Assembly: GCF_006711645.1 (NCBI RefSeq)
Contig: NZ_CP041248.1
Location: 1 to 64,000 of the forward strand
Direction of reading: 5' to 3'
DNA from: Klebsiella electrica
GTDB taxonomy: Bacteria > Pseudomonadota > Gammaproteobacteria > Enterobacterales > Enterobacteriaceae
DNA: 64,000 nt
The notes under the pieces were generated by a model, which was not told the DNA's origin, did no database searches, and worked only from the letters and a program-made list of their open reading frames with translations. Both the position numbers and the translations under genes were made by a program. This document shows, one piece after another, positions 47,510 to 56,910 of this stretch. Numbering within the stretch: position 1 is the stretch's first letter; every line of letters starts with the position of its first letter.

Positions 47510-48112
47510 CTAAGAGAATCGGCCATCGTCTATTGATTCAGCGATGTTGACTGCCAGGGCGTTATCGTCCAAGCCTGACAACGTTTCATAGCGAAAGACA
47601 GGAATGTGAGTTCTTTTAAAAAGGGCAATAATGAACTCTCCTTCAGGCTGAGCGCTGATAGCATCTTCATTGATCATTGCTAGCACTAGTTCCCCGGTAT
47701 GCGCATCGGAGAGAACAAAATCGAACACGAATTCATCTGCGTACTGTTGCGCCTGAAGTACGTCAACCGGGGCAACCGGTTCATCTTCGAGCTCCAGCTC
47801 TACTAAGTCCCGGGCAAGCACCTGGGGTGCGATAATGTACTGACCATTGAACACCGCACTCAAGCGCACATAAAGATCCATCAGGACTTTTGGCAATATC
47901 GAATTTTTTTTGATGAAGTACTCGCTCAACCCATCAAGTGCGGCGTTCTCGTCGGCATCGGCATTAATATCTGCCTGCTGATCATGCTCGTCCAAAGGTT
48001 GCTGAGTTTGTTGTTGTTCTCGTTTTGTTCGACTCGCGTAGATAAGTATGAAAGCTGCAAAGCACACAAATGTCAGAAATATTGCGAGAGCGATTATATA
48101 TTTTAGAGTCAT
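47510..48112 (-). CDS. N-terminally anchored membrane protein, 200 aa
   Basis: Signal-anchor YIIALAIFLTFVCFAAFILI at residues about 5-24, then an acidic, soluble cytoplasmic or periplasmic domain. Start overlaps the stop of the following-upstream gene (ATGA). Function unknown. Confidence 0.6.
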   Translation of the reverse strand: MTLKYIIALAIFLTFVCFAAFILIYASRTKREQQQTQQPLDEHDQQADINADADENAALDGLSEYFIKKNSILPKVLMDLYVRLSAVFNGQYIIAPQVLARDLVELELEDEPVAPVDVLQAQQYADEFVFDFVLSDAHTGELVLAMINEDAISAQPEGEFIIALFKRTHIPVFRYETLSGLDDNALAVNIAESIDDGRFS

Positions 48113-48987
48113 GGGTTCATTCCTATAGTCTGGAGATACTCAGGCTCCTTGAACTTCATATTTTCGGGTATATGCCGCATCACCTTTTTGATGTATGGTT
48201 GTTCAATTCTCTTAAGCGTATCTAATTGAGATTGATAATCCTTAGTTCTCAAATCATGCTCAGCACCCAGTTGTCCTAATAACGTCTGAAGTTTCTTTAA
48301 GGCTTTGCTGCACTGCACTTCGGCATTATCCAGCTTTTCAATATTTAACCAGGAGAGAATATCGATAACAGGATTTATAGTCAGATCGACAAACAGATCA
48401 AGCGTGTCATCTGGTAAATTTGAATCAATAGGTGATTGCCGGGCAGGCATTTCATCTGCTAATCGCTTAAGCGCACCCATAGCTCTCTTTAACGAACTAC
48501 TCGCAGAGGATGTGTCTATTGCTGAAAGTATGGATATTGCTTTACTGGTAGTAACCATATCCAGAAATTCAGTTGTGGAAGCACTATTACATTCATCCTT
48601 TGCTGTTTTTAATAGTTCACGGGCATTTTCTGCAAGTTTGAGTCGTCTGCCTGACTCGTTATATTTTATCTGAGCTTCTTTCCAGCAGTTGACTAGATGC
48701 TGATAAATCTCACAATCTGGTGATTTCGAAATTTCTTCCAACGAGGACATAACTACGTATTGAAGAAAGATGCTCCTGCATTTTGGCAGCAGCAGGTTAA
48801 GATGCAATTCACATTCGTTCAGCTTTTTTCGCGCCGGTGTCTCTCTGAAGAGACCAATAAATAGCGCCCACAATGAAAACTGACGATCTCTTGTCTCTTT
48901 AACCAACTCTTTAACTGCCAGGGCTCGGGCAATGTTAGCATTTTCAACCTGGCGTGATAACTCTTGGAGTTCTGTAGCTGTAATCAT
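48109..48987 (-). CDS. Helical (coiled-coil) hypothetical protein, 292 aa
   Basis: Almost wholly helical with many heptad-like stretches (for example VQCSKALKKLQTLLGQLGAE). AAGGG before the ATG. Probably partner of the coupled membrane protein; no family recognised. Confidence 0.6.
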   Translation of the reverse strand: MITATELQELSRQVENANIARALAVKELVKETRDRQFSLWALFIGLFRETPARKKLNECELHLNLLLPKCRSIFLQYVVMSSLEEISKSPDCEIYQHLVNCWKEAQIKYNESGRRLKLAENARELLKTAKDECNSASTTEFLDMVTTSKAISILSAIDTSSASSSLKRAMGALKRLADEMPARQSPIDSNLPDDTLDLFVDLTINPVIDILSWLNIEKLDNAEVQCSKALKKLQTLLGQLGAEHDLRTKDYQSQLDTLKRIEQPYIKKVMRHIPENMKFKEPEYLQTIGMNP

Positions 48988-48998
48988 CTCTCAGCCCT

Positions 48999-49982
48999 TT
49001 AATGGAAGGTTTTTTCTGGTTGTTTGGCTTCTGCCGCGACACCTTGTTGTTCGTCTGACGGCGTTGTGATGAGTCCTGGGCTTTCACCCCCGAGGGCTTT
49101 TATCATTGTGTCCAGAACCTCCATAACAACAGAGGTAAACAAAACGAAATCGGCATCAAATCTTTGGGCGTGATCTTCTGGCGAAATGTCATCGTTCTGT
49201 TCAATAAGTTCTTCCGTAAAGGTCAGTCGTGAAAAGATGAAATTGTCATTCAGGATGAAAAACATCTGGTTCATCCAGCCCAGTGCAACCTTTGTCACAA
49301 GCTTTCCGGCCTCGATGTGATGAGCGATCTCATCACATATCAAATCCTGGCGTTTTGTTGTAACGACCCCCCCGTTTTCGAGCACATCTTTGAGCGTGGC
49401 TTCGTCGCATAAAGCTAGGCCAGGCGGCAGACTTCCTGTTTTGACCCACTCTGTTAACGTCAGTTCTACCGGCGTTTCCAGCGTGAATGGGATAATTGGA
49501 AGTGAGCCAATAGTTTTACGTAGCAAAGCTGTTACATCATCTGCTTTTTTATGGCTGGTGGTCTCAACAAGCAGTAGACGTGATTTAGTATCCACCCAAA
49601 TGTTTGTAGTGCTGTATTTGCTGAAAGCCTTTGGTATGAGCTCAGCGAGCACGGCATCGTTGACGGCCTGGATCTCCATTTTCTTTAGCCTGCGGTTTTG
49701 CTCTTTCTCCAGTTTCTGAACCCGGGTTCGCACAATTTCTTTGATGGTCGCGGGAGGAAGTATTTTCGATTCGTGCTTAACAGTCAGAAGAATGAGATTA
49801 TTCGACTCATGCTTTAACAGCTCGACATCTTCACCCAATGGCGGGATCCATCCTGACCGTGCCATATCATTAGGCCCGCAGGGAGTGTATTTCAACTCAC
49901 TTAACTGTTCATCCAGCTTGTCTAATTCCAGAGCTTTTTGGATGCGGTAGACTACAAGGCTTTTGGGTTTAAATTGGCTCAT
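48999..49982 (-). CDS. rdgC: Recombination-associated protein RdgC
   Basis: 327 aa from MSQFKPKSLVVYRI, chosen because E. coli RdgC starts comparably and GAGGG lies upstream. Family words: YTPCGPNDMARSGWIPPLGE, KILPPATIKEIV, SLPPGLALCDEATLKD. RdgC forms a ring around DNA and restrains RecA. Plasmid copies are typical of large conjugative plasmids. Confidence 0.93.
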   Translation of the reverse strand: MSQFKPKSLVVYRIQKALELDKLDEQLSELKYTPCGPNDMARSGWIPPLGEDVELLKHESNNLILLTVKHESKILPPATIKEIVRTRVQKLEKEQNRRLKKMEIQAVNDAVLAELIPKAFSKYSTTNIWVDTKSRLLLVETTSHKKADDVTALLRKTIGSLPIIPFTLETPVELTLTEWVKTGSLPPGLALCDEATLKDVLENGGVVTTKRQDLICDEIAHHIEAGKLVTKVALGWMNQMFFILNDNFIFSRLTFTEELIEQNDDISPEDHAQRFDADFVLFTSVVMEVLDTMIKALGGESPGLITTPSDEQQGVAAEAKQPEKTFH

Positions 49983-50199
49983 CGTGGCCCTCAGCTGTTG
50001 CTTGATTAATTTTAATAAGGTCAGAGACACGCTCGCGGATCACGACACACTCCCAGTAAGTTAGAGGCTTAGAGCTCAGCACTTGTTTAAACTGCGCCAC
50101 GGCAATATCAGGTGCTGTCCGATATTGTTCGGCGATATCCTGACAAAATTTCTCAGTCTCTGGGTTATGCAGCTTTTCAGAACAATGGAAGCGTTTCAT
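49969..50199 (-). CDS. Hypothetical protein, 76 aa
   Basis: Overlaps dam (4 bases) and rdgC (14 bases), so the three form one operon. The product MKRFHCSEKLHNPETEKFCQ has two cysteines near its start and a helical remainder. Function unknown. Confidence 0.6.
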   Translation of the reverse strand: MKRFHCSEKLHNPETEKFCQDIAEQYRTAPDIAVAQFKQVLSSKPLTYWECVVIRERVSDLIKINQATAEGHDEPI

Positions 50200-51017
50200 G
50201 CCGCAGCTCCCTTTTTCGAGTTATCCGCTAATTTGACCGCGAAGATTTCTGAAGCTTTTTTCCCATCCCCGCTGCCTTTAAATATGCTTCTCCGGGCAGT
50301 CACACCATGAATAGCGAAGGCTTGATAAAGCTCACGAATATCAGGCGCATCGTGGCATGATGCGATGACATGAACCCCGCGTTCAGGCAGCAACTGGAGC
50401 AGTTTGGTAAGCTCAATCTGCATAGCGGGTGTAAAACCGCTGGCATGGTAAGCCGTGAATCTGCCGGGATTAACATATGGTGGGTCGCAATACACCACAT
50501 CACCCGGGCGGGCCATTGATAGCGTGGTCTGGAAGCTGGCGCAAAGTAAAGTTGCTGAGGACATTTTCTCAGCCATTGCGTATAACTCTGTCTCTGGGAG
50601 ATAGGGGTTGGCGTAATAACCCCAGGGGACGTTAAAGATGCCTTTCCGGTTGTATCGGCATAGTCCGCGATGGCCAAACCTATTCAGATAGATAAACAGA
50701 GCAGCTTGAGTGTCACTTGCACTATCATGATTATTGAACTGGCTTCGCAGCTCATAATAGGCGTCCTCAGAACGCCCGAGACAGTAAAGGCGTTTAAGCT
50801 CAGAAAGTACCTTTTCAGGCGACTTAAAAATACTCTGGTATGTATCGATCAGGTCGCTATTAATATCGGCCAAAATGTATTCTGGGTAATTCGTATTCAT
50901 CATTACAGCGCCTGAACCGCCAAAGGGCTCAATAAGCCGACCACCTTTCGGTAGTACATGCTTAAGACTTGCCATAATGTTGTGTTTGGCTCCTACCCAC
51001 TTCAGAACGCTTTTCAT
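50196..51017 (-). CDS. dam: DNA adenine methyltransferase (Dam family)
   Basis: About 273 aa from MKSVLKWVGAKHNIM. Motifs: LKWVGAK, LIEPFGGSGAVM (SAM binding), YLNRFGHRGLCRYN and catalytic DPPY in VVYCDPPYVNPGRF. Expected to methylate GATC. An upstream in-frame extension of 23 codons exists but is less typical. Operon with the 76-aa gene and rdgC. Confidence 0.9.
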   Translation of the reverse strand: MKSVLKWVGAKHNIMASLKHVLPKGGRLIEPFGGSGAVMMNTNYPEYILADINSDLIDTYQSIFKSPEKVLSELKRLYCLGRSEDAYYELRSQFNNHDSASDTQAALFIYLNRFGHRGLCRYNRKGIFNVPWGYYANPYLPETELYAMAEKMSSATLLCASFQTTLSMARPGDVVYCDPPYVNPGRFTAYHASGFTPAMQIELTKLLQLLPERGVHVIASCHDAPDIRELYQAFAIHGVTARRSIFKGSGDGKKASEIFAVKLADNSKKGAAA

Positions 51018-51167
51018 TTCATTCTGGCTCCAGAATATTAGGACGCAGTGATCGCGACCAATGGGAGCGAGATGGCATATAGCCATCCCGTCAGGAAGCT
51101 TGTTTTAACGTTATCACGCCCATGAAATTGGCTATTTCGAAAAGGCCGACAAAACGAGAGCGTTTTG

Positions 51168-52436
51168 TCAGACACGGACAGGCATGATGATGTCGTAATT
51201 GTTTTTGTTTACTGAAATCAATATGCCGGTCGTTGTATCACGCAAAGCAATCTGTGCGGCTTCTCCTTCTTCCGAACACGCCCCCAGGCTTGCCAGTGAT
51301 TCCAGGAGGTAATCGGCATTCATACCGATATCAACAATTGTTTCGGGCTCGCCTGCCTCTTTCGCAATGTCCATCACCTCTTTGCAACTGATTGCATTTG
51401 AGCCGGGCGACTTAAGCTGTAGGGCGTTGTCTTTGAATGACATCACACAAACACTGGTGTTGTTTGGCGAGCCCTCTTTAAGCAATGGGGTTGCGCGTTT
51501 TAGTGCGGTGGTGAGTTCAGAAGGATCAACCTTAAACAGTTCAGTATTTTTGGCTACCGTGCTGGCCACGCGCTTCCAGTCCGGGTAACGGCCATCGACA
51601 AGATTTGAAATGACTGTATGGCTTCCGAGCGTAAATGTCAGGTTACGGTTGCTGTAGTCAATTTTGAATTGACCCTGGCTACCGCTCAGGATTTTATGGA
51701 GCACGGGGAAAACCCCGTTGGGTAAAATCACACCTGCATTCGTGTTACTGATAGAGGTAGGAGCTGTCGGAGATTGAATCTCATCGCCCACGTCATCGCT
51801 GAAGTCGATATCATGAGAACTGACGGCCATACGATGTCCATCAGTGGCTACAGCAATAAATTGGCCATTATCGATACCGAGGTAGACCCCATTCATATAA
51901 AAGCGGACATCGTTCTGAGCCGCAGCGTGGCTGACACGCTTGATAATCTGACTCAGCATCTGCGTTGGAAAGTAAACGCTGTAATTATGTTCCAGCGTCT
52001 CAGCCTGAATTTCGGGTATATGGTCTAAGCAAACCGGGATGTTATAGGAGTTTTTGTCGGTGCGAATGACAAGATGGTTTTTTGCCGCATGGAAGCGGAC
52101 GTTAATTTCATCTTCGCCGCGCATGTTGCGGATTAAAGAAAAGAGTTGTGTTGCAGGTACTGATACGTCCATATCACCATTGCCCCCCGATACCGTCCCT
52201 TTACTGGTAATTTGGGCAGAGTTTAAGTCAATGCCAAGGGCAGAAAGACAATCCCCACGTAACCGCAGCGTGATCATCTCCAGTACTTTCATTGCAGGAG
52301 ACCGGCGAATAACCATACACGGCATTTCGATAATTTTGAGAAGTGCTTCAGCAGAAATATCAAACCCTGGAAGCTCTTTAAATGATAAGCGTCTTGCCTT
52401 TGGTTGAACTGCGTCTATTGTAGATGCGTCTGTCAT
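51168..52436 (-). CDS. dnaN: Plasmid-encoded DNA polymerase III beta clamp (DnaN-like)
   Basis: 422 aa from MTDASTIDAV; GGGAG is eight or nine bases upstream. Typical clamp words are IAVATDGHRMAVSS, LVDGRYPDWKRVAS, LKSPGSNAISCKEV and the C-terminal IIMPVRV, comparable to VVMPMRL of the host clamp. About 50 residues longer than the host protein, mostly at the N-terminus. It could load plasmid replication or compete with the host clamp. Confidence 0.88.
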   Translation of the reverse strand: MTDASTIDAVQPKARRLSFKELPGFDISAEALLKIIEMPCMVIRRSPAMKVLEMITLRLRGDCLSALGIDLNSAQITSKGTVSGGNGDMDVSVPATQLFSLIRNMRGEDEINVRFHAAKNHLVIRTDKNSYNIPVCLDHIPEIQAETLEHNYSVYFPTQMLSQIIKRVSHAAAQNDVRFYMNGVYLGIDNGQFIAVATDGHRMAVSSHDIDFSDDVGDEIQSPTAPTSISNTNAGVILPNGVFPVLHKILSGSQGQFKIDYSNRNLTFTLGSHTVISNLVDGRYPDWKRVASTVAKNTELFKVDPSELTTALKRATPLLKEGSPNNTSVCVMSFKDNALQLKSPGSNAISCKEVMDIAKEAGEPETIVDIGMNADYLLESLASLGACSEEGEAAQIALRDTTTGILISVNKNNYDIIMPVRV

Positions 52437-52523
52437 TTTACTGTCTCCCATAATTATCCGTGTTAAATTAATCGTACCCCCGGTCAATCAAGTGACGAAT
52501 AGCAAATTATGAAAAAATGAAGT

Positions 52524-52823
52524 TTATTTGTGGTGACGGCGATAACCTAATTCAAACGCGAACTGCCATTGGTATTCATTTAAAGCACATCCAAGAGATG
52601 TGATGGCCTCAACAATTTCCTTTATAATGAGGTTGCCTGAATTCAATCTGTACTCGTAGTACCAACCTATATCAAATGCGATAAGCTGGAGGCGGAAAAG
52701 ATGGATCTGAGGAACGTAACCAGTAACGCCGCTAAGCGCTTTTATATAAATGAGTTCCCCTTCCATTTCTGATAGAAAAACCATGTCAAGAATATTGGAC
52801 GCGAAATTCGTCATGGTGAACAT
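52524..52823 (-). CDS. Hypothetical protein, 99 aa
   Basis: GAGGCTCAATTT before MFTMTNFASN sets the start. The product ends FELGYRRHHK. No motif recognised. Confidence 0.5.
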   Translation of the reverse strand: MFTMTNFASNILDMVFLSEMEGELIYIKALSGVTGYVPQIHLFRLQLIAFDIGWYYEYRLNSGNLIIKEIVEAITSLGCALNEYQWQFAFELGYRRHHK

Positions 52824-52836
52824 AAATTGAGCCTCT

Positions 52837-53181
52837 TTATTGAGCCTCGCGTAACACATCGGATGCCTTAAAGTAGCCGAGTCGGTGCATCATTTTATTG
52901 ATCTGACCTACTTTGCCATCAGACCCTTCATACTTACTCAACCGGTGAAGTAAGATACGCATGGACATCAACACACTGTCTGATGCGTTATCACCACGGG
53001 TAAGTAGTTTATCAGTACTATCTGAGTATGACCCCGTAAGTGCCGCGCTCACCAAATCACCGGCAATAGCATCCGGGTGGCACAATGCCATCAAACCGAT
53101 AATCAATGCCTGCCGATTAAGTTCCGTTTCTGTCAGGCCTGTTTTTGAAGTGAGTTCTGCTAGTAAATTATCAGTGCTCAT
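52837..53181 (-). CDS. Hypothetical protein, 114 aa
   Basis: Start at MSTDNLLAELTSK, seven bases after AGGAG, inside the end of the preceding gene. Helical. No family recognised. Confidence 0.55.
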   Translation of the reverse strand: MSTDNLLAELTSKTGLTETELNRQALIIGLMALCHPDAIAGDLVSAALTGSYSDSTDKLLTRGDNASDSVLMSMRILLHRLSKYEGSDGKVGQINKMMHRLGYFKASDVLREAQ

Positions 53182-53455
53182 TATCATGCTCCTTTTGCTT
53201 ATGTTCTCCCGGTTGAATGGCGGAAGAGTCTTTACTACTGCGTGAAAATACATCCGCGACCAGAAATTTAGCTTTCTCTGAAGGACTCATAAATTTCCAG
53301 AGTTCATCAGGATATTCATCGTCATGCTTTTCAGATTTTTTCAATCGGGAGATTCCTTTTAATTTTGCAGCCATGCGGCTCCGTCCATACGGACGGATTG
53401 GCATTGTAAAATTTTGCTGCGAACTATCAATCAGACCAGTAAAGTGACGACCCAT
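53171..53455 (-). CDS. Hypothetical basic protein, 94 aa
   Basis: GAGGTATTTAT before MGRHFTGLIDSS. It has a basic middle (RPYGRSRMAAKLKGISRLKK) and acidic-histidine end. Overlaps the next gene by 11 bases; probably an operon. Confidence 0.55.
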   Translation of the reverse strand: MGRHFTGLIDSSQQNFTMPIRPYGRSRMAAKLKGISRLKKSEKHDDEYPDELWKFMSPSEKAKFLVADVFSRSSKDSSAIQPGEHKQKEHDNEH

Positions 53456-53559
53456 ATAAATACCTCTAAGTGCAGTAGTTATTTTTTCCCGATTCAAAGC
53501 TCCGCCTTTAACGTCATACTACGGGATAGCATTACTGCAACGAAATATTCAGGGATTGT

Positions 53560-53973
53560 TTACGGCGTTTTGAAGGTGTTATCCATTACCGTTTTACTTC
53601 TCGCTACCCAGTCGTTTGCATCACTGCAATTGATGTTTGACGCTACGACCTGACGGGCGGATGTATAGATTGGACTTGCATAACCACCATTCCCGGCAAC
53701 TACCAGACGGATACTGTTGAGATATGCGTAAACAGGATCCTGTAGGATTGTAGAATCGATGGATGCCTGCTGTTTACAGCTATCGCTACGCATCTTTACT
53801 ACATCAGTTGCGACCATGACGCATTCAGGACATTCATTTTTAAGCTGAATGAACTGAGTTGGTGTCTGCCCCGCTGCTGGACTTCCATCTGCTCTAAGAG
53901 GAATATTGGCTTCAGCAATATTGATGCAGAAAGTCGATCCCGCAATTAGCGCCAGCAATAATTTCGTTTTCAT
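53560..53973 (-). CDS. Exported protein, 137 aa
   Basis: Signal peptide MKTKLLLALIAGSTFCINIA; the mature part has cysteines in NECPECVMVATDV, SCKQQAS and INCSDAND, probably disulfide-bonded in the periplasm. GCGAGGTTAT before the ATG. Function unknown. Confidence 0.65.
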   Translation of the reverse strand: MKTKLLLALIAGSTFCINIAEANIPLRADGSPAAGQTPTQFIQLKNECPECVMVATDVVKMRSDSCKQQASIDSTILQDPVYAYLNSIRLVVAGNGGYASPIYTSARQVVASNINCSDANDWVARSKTVMDNTFKTP

Positions 53974-54072
53974 ATAACCTCGCCTTATTTAATTCAGATT
54001 TATCGAACTGAGCTTACTGCTTTAAGTGGTGAGTAAGAAAAAAAAAGGGTGACAAAACGGGGGGTGTTTTTT

Positions 54073-54102
54073 AACCTTAATCATATCCCATATGATTAGG
54101 TT
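54073..54102. promoter_or_regulatory. Inverted repeat, probable operator
   Basis: AACCTTAATCATAT-CCC-ATATGATTAGGTT, near perfect 13-14-bp arms, ending five bases before the ATG at 54107. It suggests repression of the following gene, perhaps by its own product. Confidence 0.55.
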
Positions 54103-54106
54103 GATT

Positions 54107-54454
54107 ATGAACAATGCCAATATGCAGGGAGATGGTACTGAACATCGCCTGGAGCGCTTTTCCCGTATTCAGAAGGATGCGTTGGTACTTCTTCTTTTGT
54201 GCAAAGAAAAAGGCACTGCGATAGTGCCATTCACCAGGTTGCTGGGGTTTATTAACTCTGTTCCAGACAGCCAGGATGTAGCTGAGCCCAACCTACGTAA
54301 GTCACTCAAAACATTGCAGCAAAATGGCTATGTATGGAAGTACCGGAACAAAAACGATCTTACAGTTTCATTTGAGTTAACTTCATCAGGAGAACTCCAG
54401 GCAACTTCATTTCGGGTGCGAAGATTAGAGGCATGGGGCCAGGCAGACGAGTAA
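54107..54454 (+). CDS. Winged-helix-like regulator, 115 aa
   Basis: The order helix, FTRLLGFINSVPDSQDVAEP, NLRKSLKTLQQNGYVWKYRN, LTVSFELTSSGELQ resembles a winged helix with a beta wing and a MarR-like end. ATG at 54107 is preferred to that at 54092, which lies inside the operator-like inverted repeat. The only plus-strand gene between 40 and 63 kb. Confidence 0.55.
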   Translation: MNNANMQGDGTEHRLERFSRIQKDALVLLLLCKEKGTAIVPFTRLLGFINSVPDSQDVAEPNLRKSLKTLQQNGYVWKYRNKNDLTVSFELTSSGELQATSFRVRRLEAWGQADE

Positions 54455-54471
54455 AACTCGTCTGCTGGTGG

Positions 54472-54786
54472 TTACACAGAAAGATACTTTTTACTGATAG
54501 TTAAAGCGCTGCGTCGTTTTAATGCAAATGGACGATTATCAGAAAGTCTGGAAGCATTACCGGCGCGAATGAATATGCGTTTCATCCTGCGGTCAAAATG
54601 TTCTTCTGACCAGCCGAAGGGATACGTACCCTTAATACCATCTATTGGCCCGGCAAGAATGCGAGCGGTTTCGCTACGAAGAGTACTTCCCCTTAAACCA
54701 AATGAGCTAAGTTTATTTCTTATCAGACTTACAGAAAATTTCCTGGGTTTTAAAACACCCTTAATACAGTACAGATGTTTACTCAT
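54472..54786 (-). CDS. Basic hypothetical protein, 104 aa
   Basis: Convergent with the regulator; a GCAGACGAG/CTCGTCTGC hairpin (54442-54463) lies at the end of the regulator gene. The product is very basic (RRMKRIFIRAGNASRLSDNR), so nucleic-acid binding is possible. No family recognised. Confidence 0.55.
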   Translation of the reverse strand: MSKHLYCIKGVLKPRKFSVSLIRNKLSSFGLRGSTLRSETARILAGPIDGIKGTYPFGWSEEHFDRRMKRIFIRAGNASRLSDNRPFALKRRSALTISKKYLSV

Positions 54787-54813
54787 AGCATTACCCTTTT
54801 ATTATGGGAACGA

Positions 54814-55494
54814 TTAGCTGCGCTGCATAAAGTCGATGGATTGGCGTTTGTTTTCTTCGATTATCTTCATTGCCTCTTCAAGCCATCCAGCATCTTCACC
54901 CCGGCTGGTTAGCTCTTTGTGCTTTAGTTTGAGTGCAAATACTGCGTCATCAGCACCGGCAGTAAACAATTCTTGTCTGACTTGTTGTGTGCTGGTTGTA
55001 CCATTTATAACACCAACCATATAATTCACGATATCAATAACTTGGGGGAGTAAATCTGGATCCTCATGATTAATCTCCTCGATACTGACAAACGGCAGTA
55101 ACCGGTCAATCAGCATATGGGCTAGGTTGGTGATATTCAGCAGGAATAGGTTATCGTTCTCGGTGTCGCTTTTGCTTTTTACTTCTGATGCGGTAAACGA
55201 CTGAACCCGGCGATTGTATTCGCACTGCCACTCCTTACAGGCACTGATCATCCAGTTCTGTATCTCTTCATCAGAAGCGTTGGATGATGGAATGTCCATC
55301 GCAGCAGGGAGAACTTGATCCCACGGGTAAACATGAGAATCAATCATCACGCCTTCCGCGTTACGCATTAACTCAGATAAAGCCACTATGATGCGGCGCA
55401 TCAGATGGTTTTCAGTGAGGAGAGTAAACTCTTGTTTCGATGCACCAACGAGCTCGACGTTGAGTCCTGTCAGCGAGTCGTTAGTGTTTGGCAT
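54814..55494 (-). CDS. Hypothetical protein, 226 aa
   Basis: GGAGG precedes the ATG. A soluble, acidic, helical product. A perfect palindrome lies about 160 bases upstream. Function unknown. Confidence 0.6.
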   Translation of the reverse strand: MPNTNDSLTGLNVELVGASKQEFTLLTENHLMRRIIVALSELMRNAEGVMIDSHVYPWDQVLPAAMDIPSSNASDEEIQNWMISACKEWQCEYNRRVQSFTASEVKSKSDTENDNLFLLNITNLAHMLIDRLLPFVSIEEINHEDPDLLPQVIDIVNYMVGVINGTTSTQQVRQELFTAGADDAVFALKLKHKELTSRGEDAGWLEEAMKIIEENKRQSIDFMQRS

Positions 55495-55654
55495 AGTAAC
55501 AGGCCTCCTGCCCTAAAAGATGATTATGAACCAGTCCGTGGTCGCAGGGTTTAGTAGTGCCAGTCAGCGTATCCGATTTTACGCTTTCGTCTTGATCACC
55601 AGTGTTCACTGAGGGTAGTAAAGTTTTGACGACGTTTTTCATAAAGACCTTATA

Positions 55655-55668
55655 CTGTCATGACAGTC
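55655..55668. promoter_or_regulatory. Perfect 14-bp palindrome
   Basis: ACTGTCATGACAGT sits in the 277-base gap between two minus-strand genes, upstream of the 226-aa gene; probable operator of that transcript. Nothing else was recognised in 55495-55771. Confidence 0.45.
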
Positions 55669-55771
55669 GTATGTAATTTTAGATAAGTTCTATAAGACAT
55701 CTCAAAAAATAATGGTAATCCGCGAGCAGATTACCATTCAGGCATTCATCAATCATAATATGCTACGGTTA

Positions 55772-56125
55772 TTATTTTATAATACCGCACTGCTTTGCTA
55801 TCTCGATAACATCGCCATTTTTTATGATGATACCCAGAGTTTGCGCATCCTCAATGTGTCTAGTGGCGCATCCACCGACAGCTTTAACCTGCTCGATGAG
55901 ACGGTCTGAGGCAGCAGCAGTATACGCCAGTGTACTGTCTGGAGTGTTGAGACTGAACAGATAAAAGCCTGAGACAATTCCCAAAATTACCAGTAGTCCA
56001 CTTCTGAGTATCGCCGAAAAAAGGGCCGCAACGCAAATTGCACCACCGGCATAAATAGCAGCCTGGCCATATGACATAGACCCATTTTCCAGTATCGTCT
56101 GGAGTGCGTTATTGAATTCATTCAC
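55772..56125 (-). CDS. Membrane protein, 117 aa, GTG start
   Basis: GTG at 56125 follows GGGGAATTATT. Two membrane segments close together (IYAGGAICVAALFSAIL and LLVILGIVSGFYLFSL), then a soluble tail with two cysteines. Function unknown. Confidence 0.6.
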   Translation of the reverse strand: MNEFNNALQTILENGSMSYGQAAIYAGGAICVAALFSAILRSGLLVILGIVSGFYLFSLNTPDSTLAYTAAASDRLIEQVKAVGGCATRHIEDAQTLGIIIKNGDVIEIAKQCGIIK

Positions 56126-56180
56126 GGCAATAATTCCCCATTAGTTATGATACAAATTAAAACAGATATGCTGCTAATCA

Positions 56181-56738
56181 TTAAAAGGCTATCTCAGTTC
56201 CATAAGCACCAGTGCTTCCTGGAACTTCATCCTGATTTCCCAAATAATAATTTTCCATTGTTGGGGGCGAGTTGCGTGGTGTTGCTGGCCTCGCGTTCGT
56301 GTTTTGTGGCCTGCGGCTATAACTGGTATTCTGCCGGTGATCCTGCCCACGGTTCTGCTGGAGGTGACGACTCACCAGTTTATTACCGCCTACATTGACT
56401 TTGCGAAGAACATGCCCCTTCACGGGGTTGACAAGTACGTCCATAAAGAAGCGTTCTTTACCATCCTCCTTGATTAGGCGGGTACGCAATTGGGCCTCCA
56501 GGTACACTCCTGTCCCGACATGAAGATGATTGCGGGCCACATCAGCAAATTGACCAAGCAAAATGATCTGATAGTGTTCTTCCGTAATTTTCTCCAGACC
56601 AGATTTATCCTCCATTGAGGACTCAGATGTTGTTACATAAATCTTTGCGTAGATGCCGTGGGTAGGGTGTTGTCGGATTTCAGGCTCACGGCCTACAGTA
56701 CCTTCGATAATTACTTTGCTATAGCCACGATTAGTCAT
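56181..56738 (-). CDS. ssb: Single-stranded DNA-binding protein (SSB family)
   Basis: 185 aa. OB-fold words VIIEGTVGREPEIRQHPTHG, EHYQIILLGQFADVA and GTGVYLEAQLRTRLIKEDGK; then a long flexible N/Q/R/P-rich tail ending TEIAF, a weak version of the acidic SSB tip that recruits partners. Usual on conjugative plasmids, where it protects transferred strands. Confidence 0.88.
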   Translation of the reverse strand: MTNRGYSKVIIEGTVGREPEIRQHPTHGIYAKIYVTTSESSMEDKSGLEKITEEHYQIILLGQFADVARNHLHVGTGVYLEAQLRTRLIKEDGKERFFMDVLVNPVKGHVLRKVNVGGNKLVSRHLQQNRGQDHRQNTSYSRRPQNTNARPATPRNSPPTMENYYLGNQDEVPGSTGAYGTEIAF

Positions 56739-56883
56739 ACACCCTCCCCAGCTCTGTATCGGATGACATTATTATCAGCCTGTCCGGTCTGGTGACGAAT
56801 GGTAATTCGTTAAATAATTGCACTGCACATCCATAAAAATAGTCAGGATATTAAGTTTGTGGTGAGAAGGACGGCACATCAGA

Positions 56884-56910
56884 CAAAAAAAATCCCGGCC
56901 AGGCCGGGAA
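56884..56910 (-). terminator. Rho-independent terminator
   Basis: On the minus strand CCCGGCC/GGCCGGG stem followed by ATTTTTTTT, after the 176-aa gene and before ssb, which therefore has its own promoter in 56739-56883. Confidence 0.87.
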
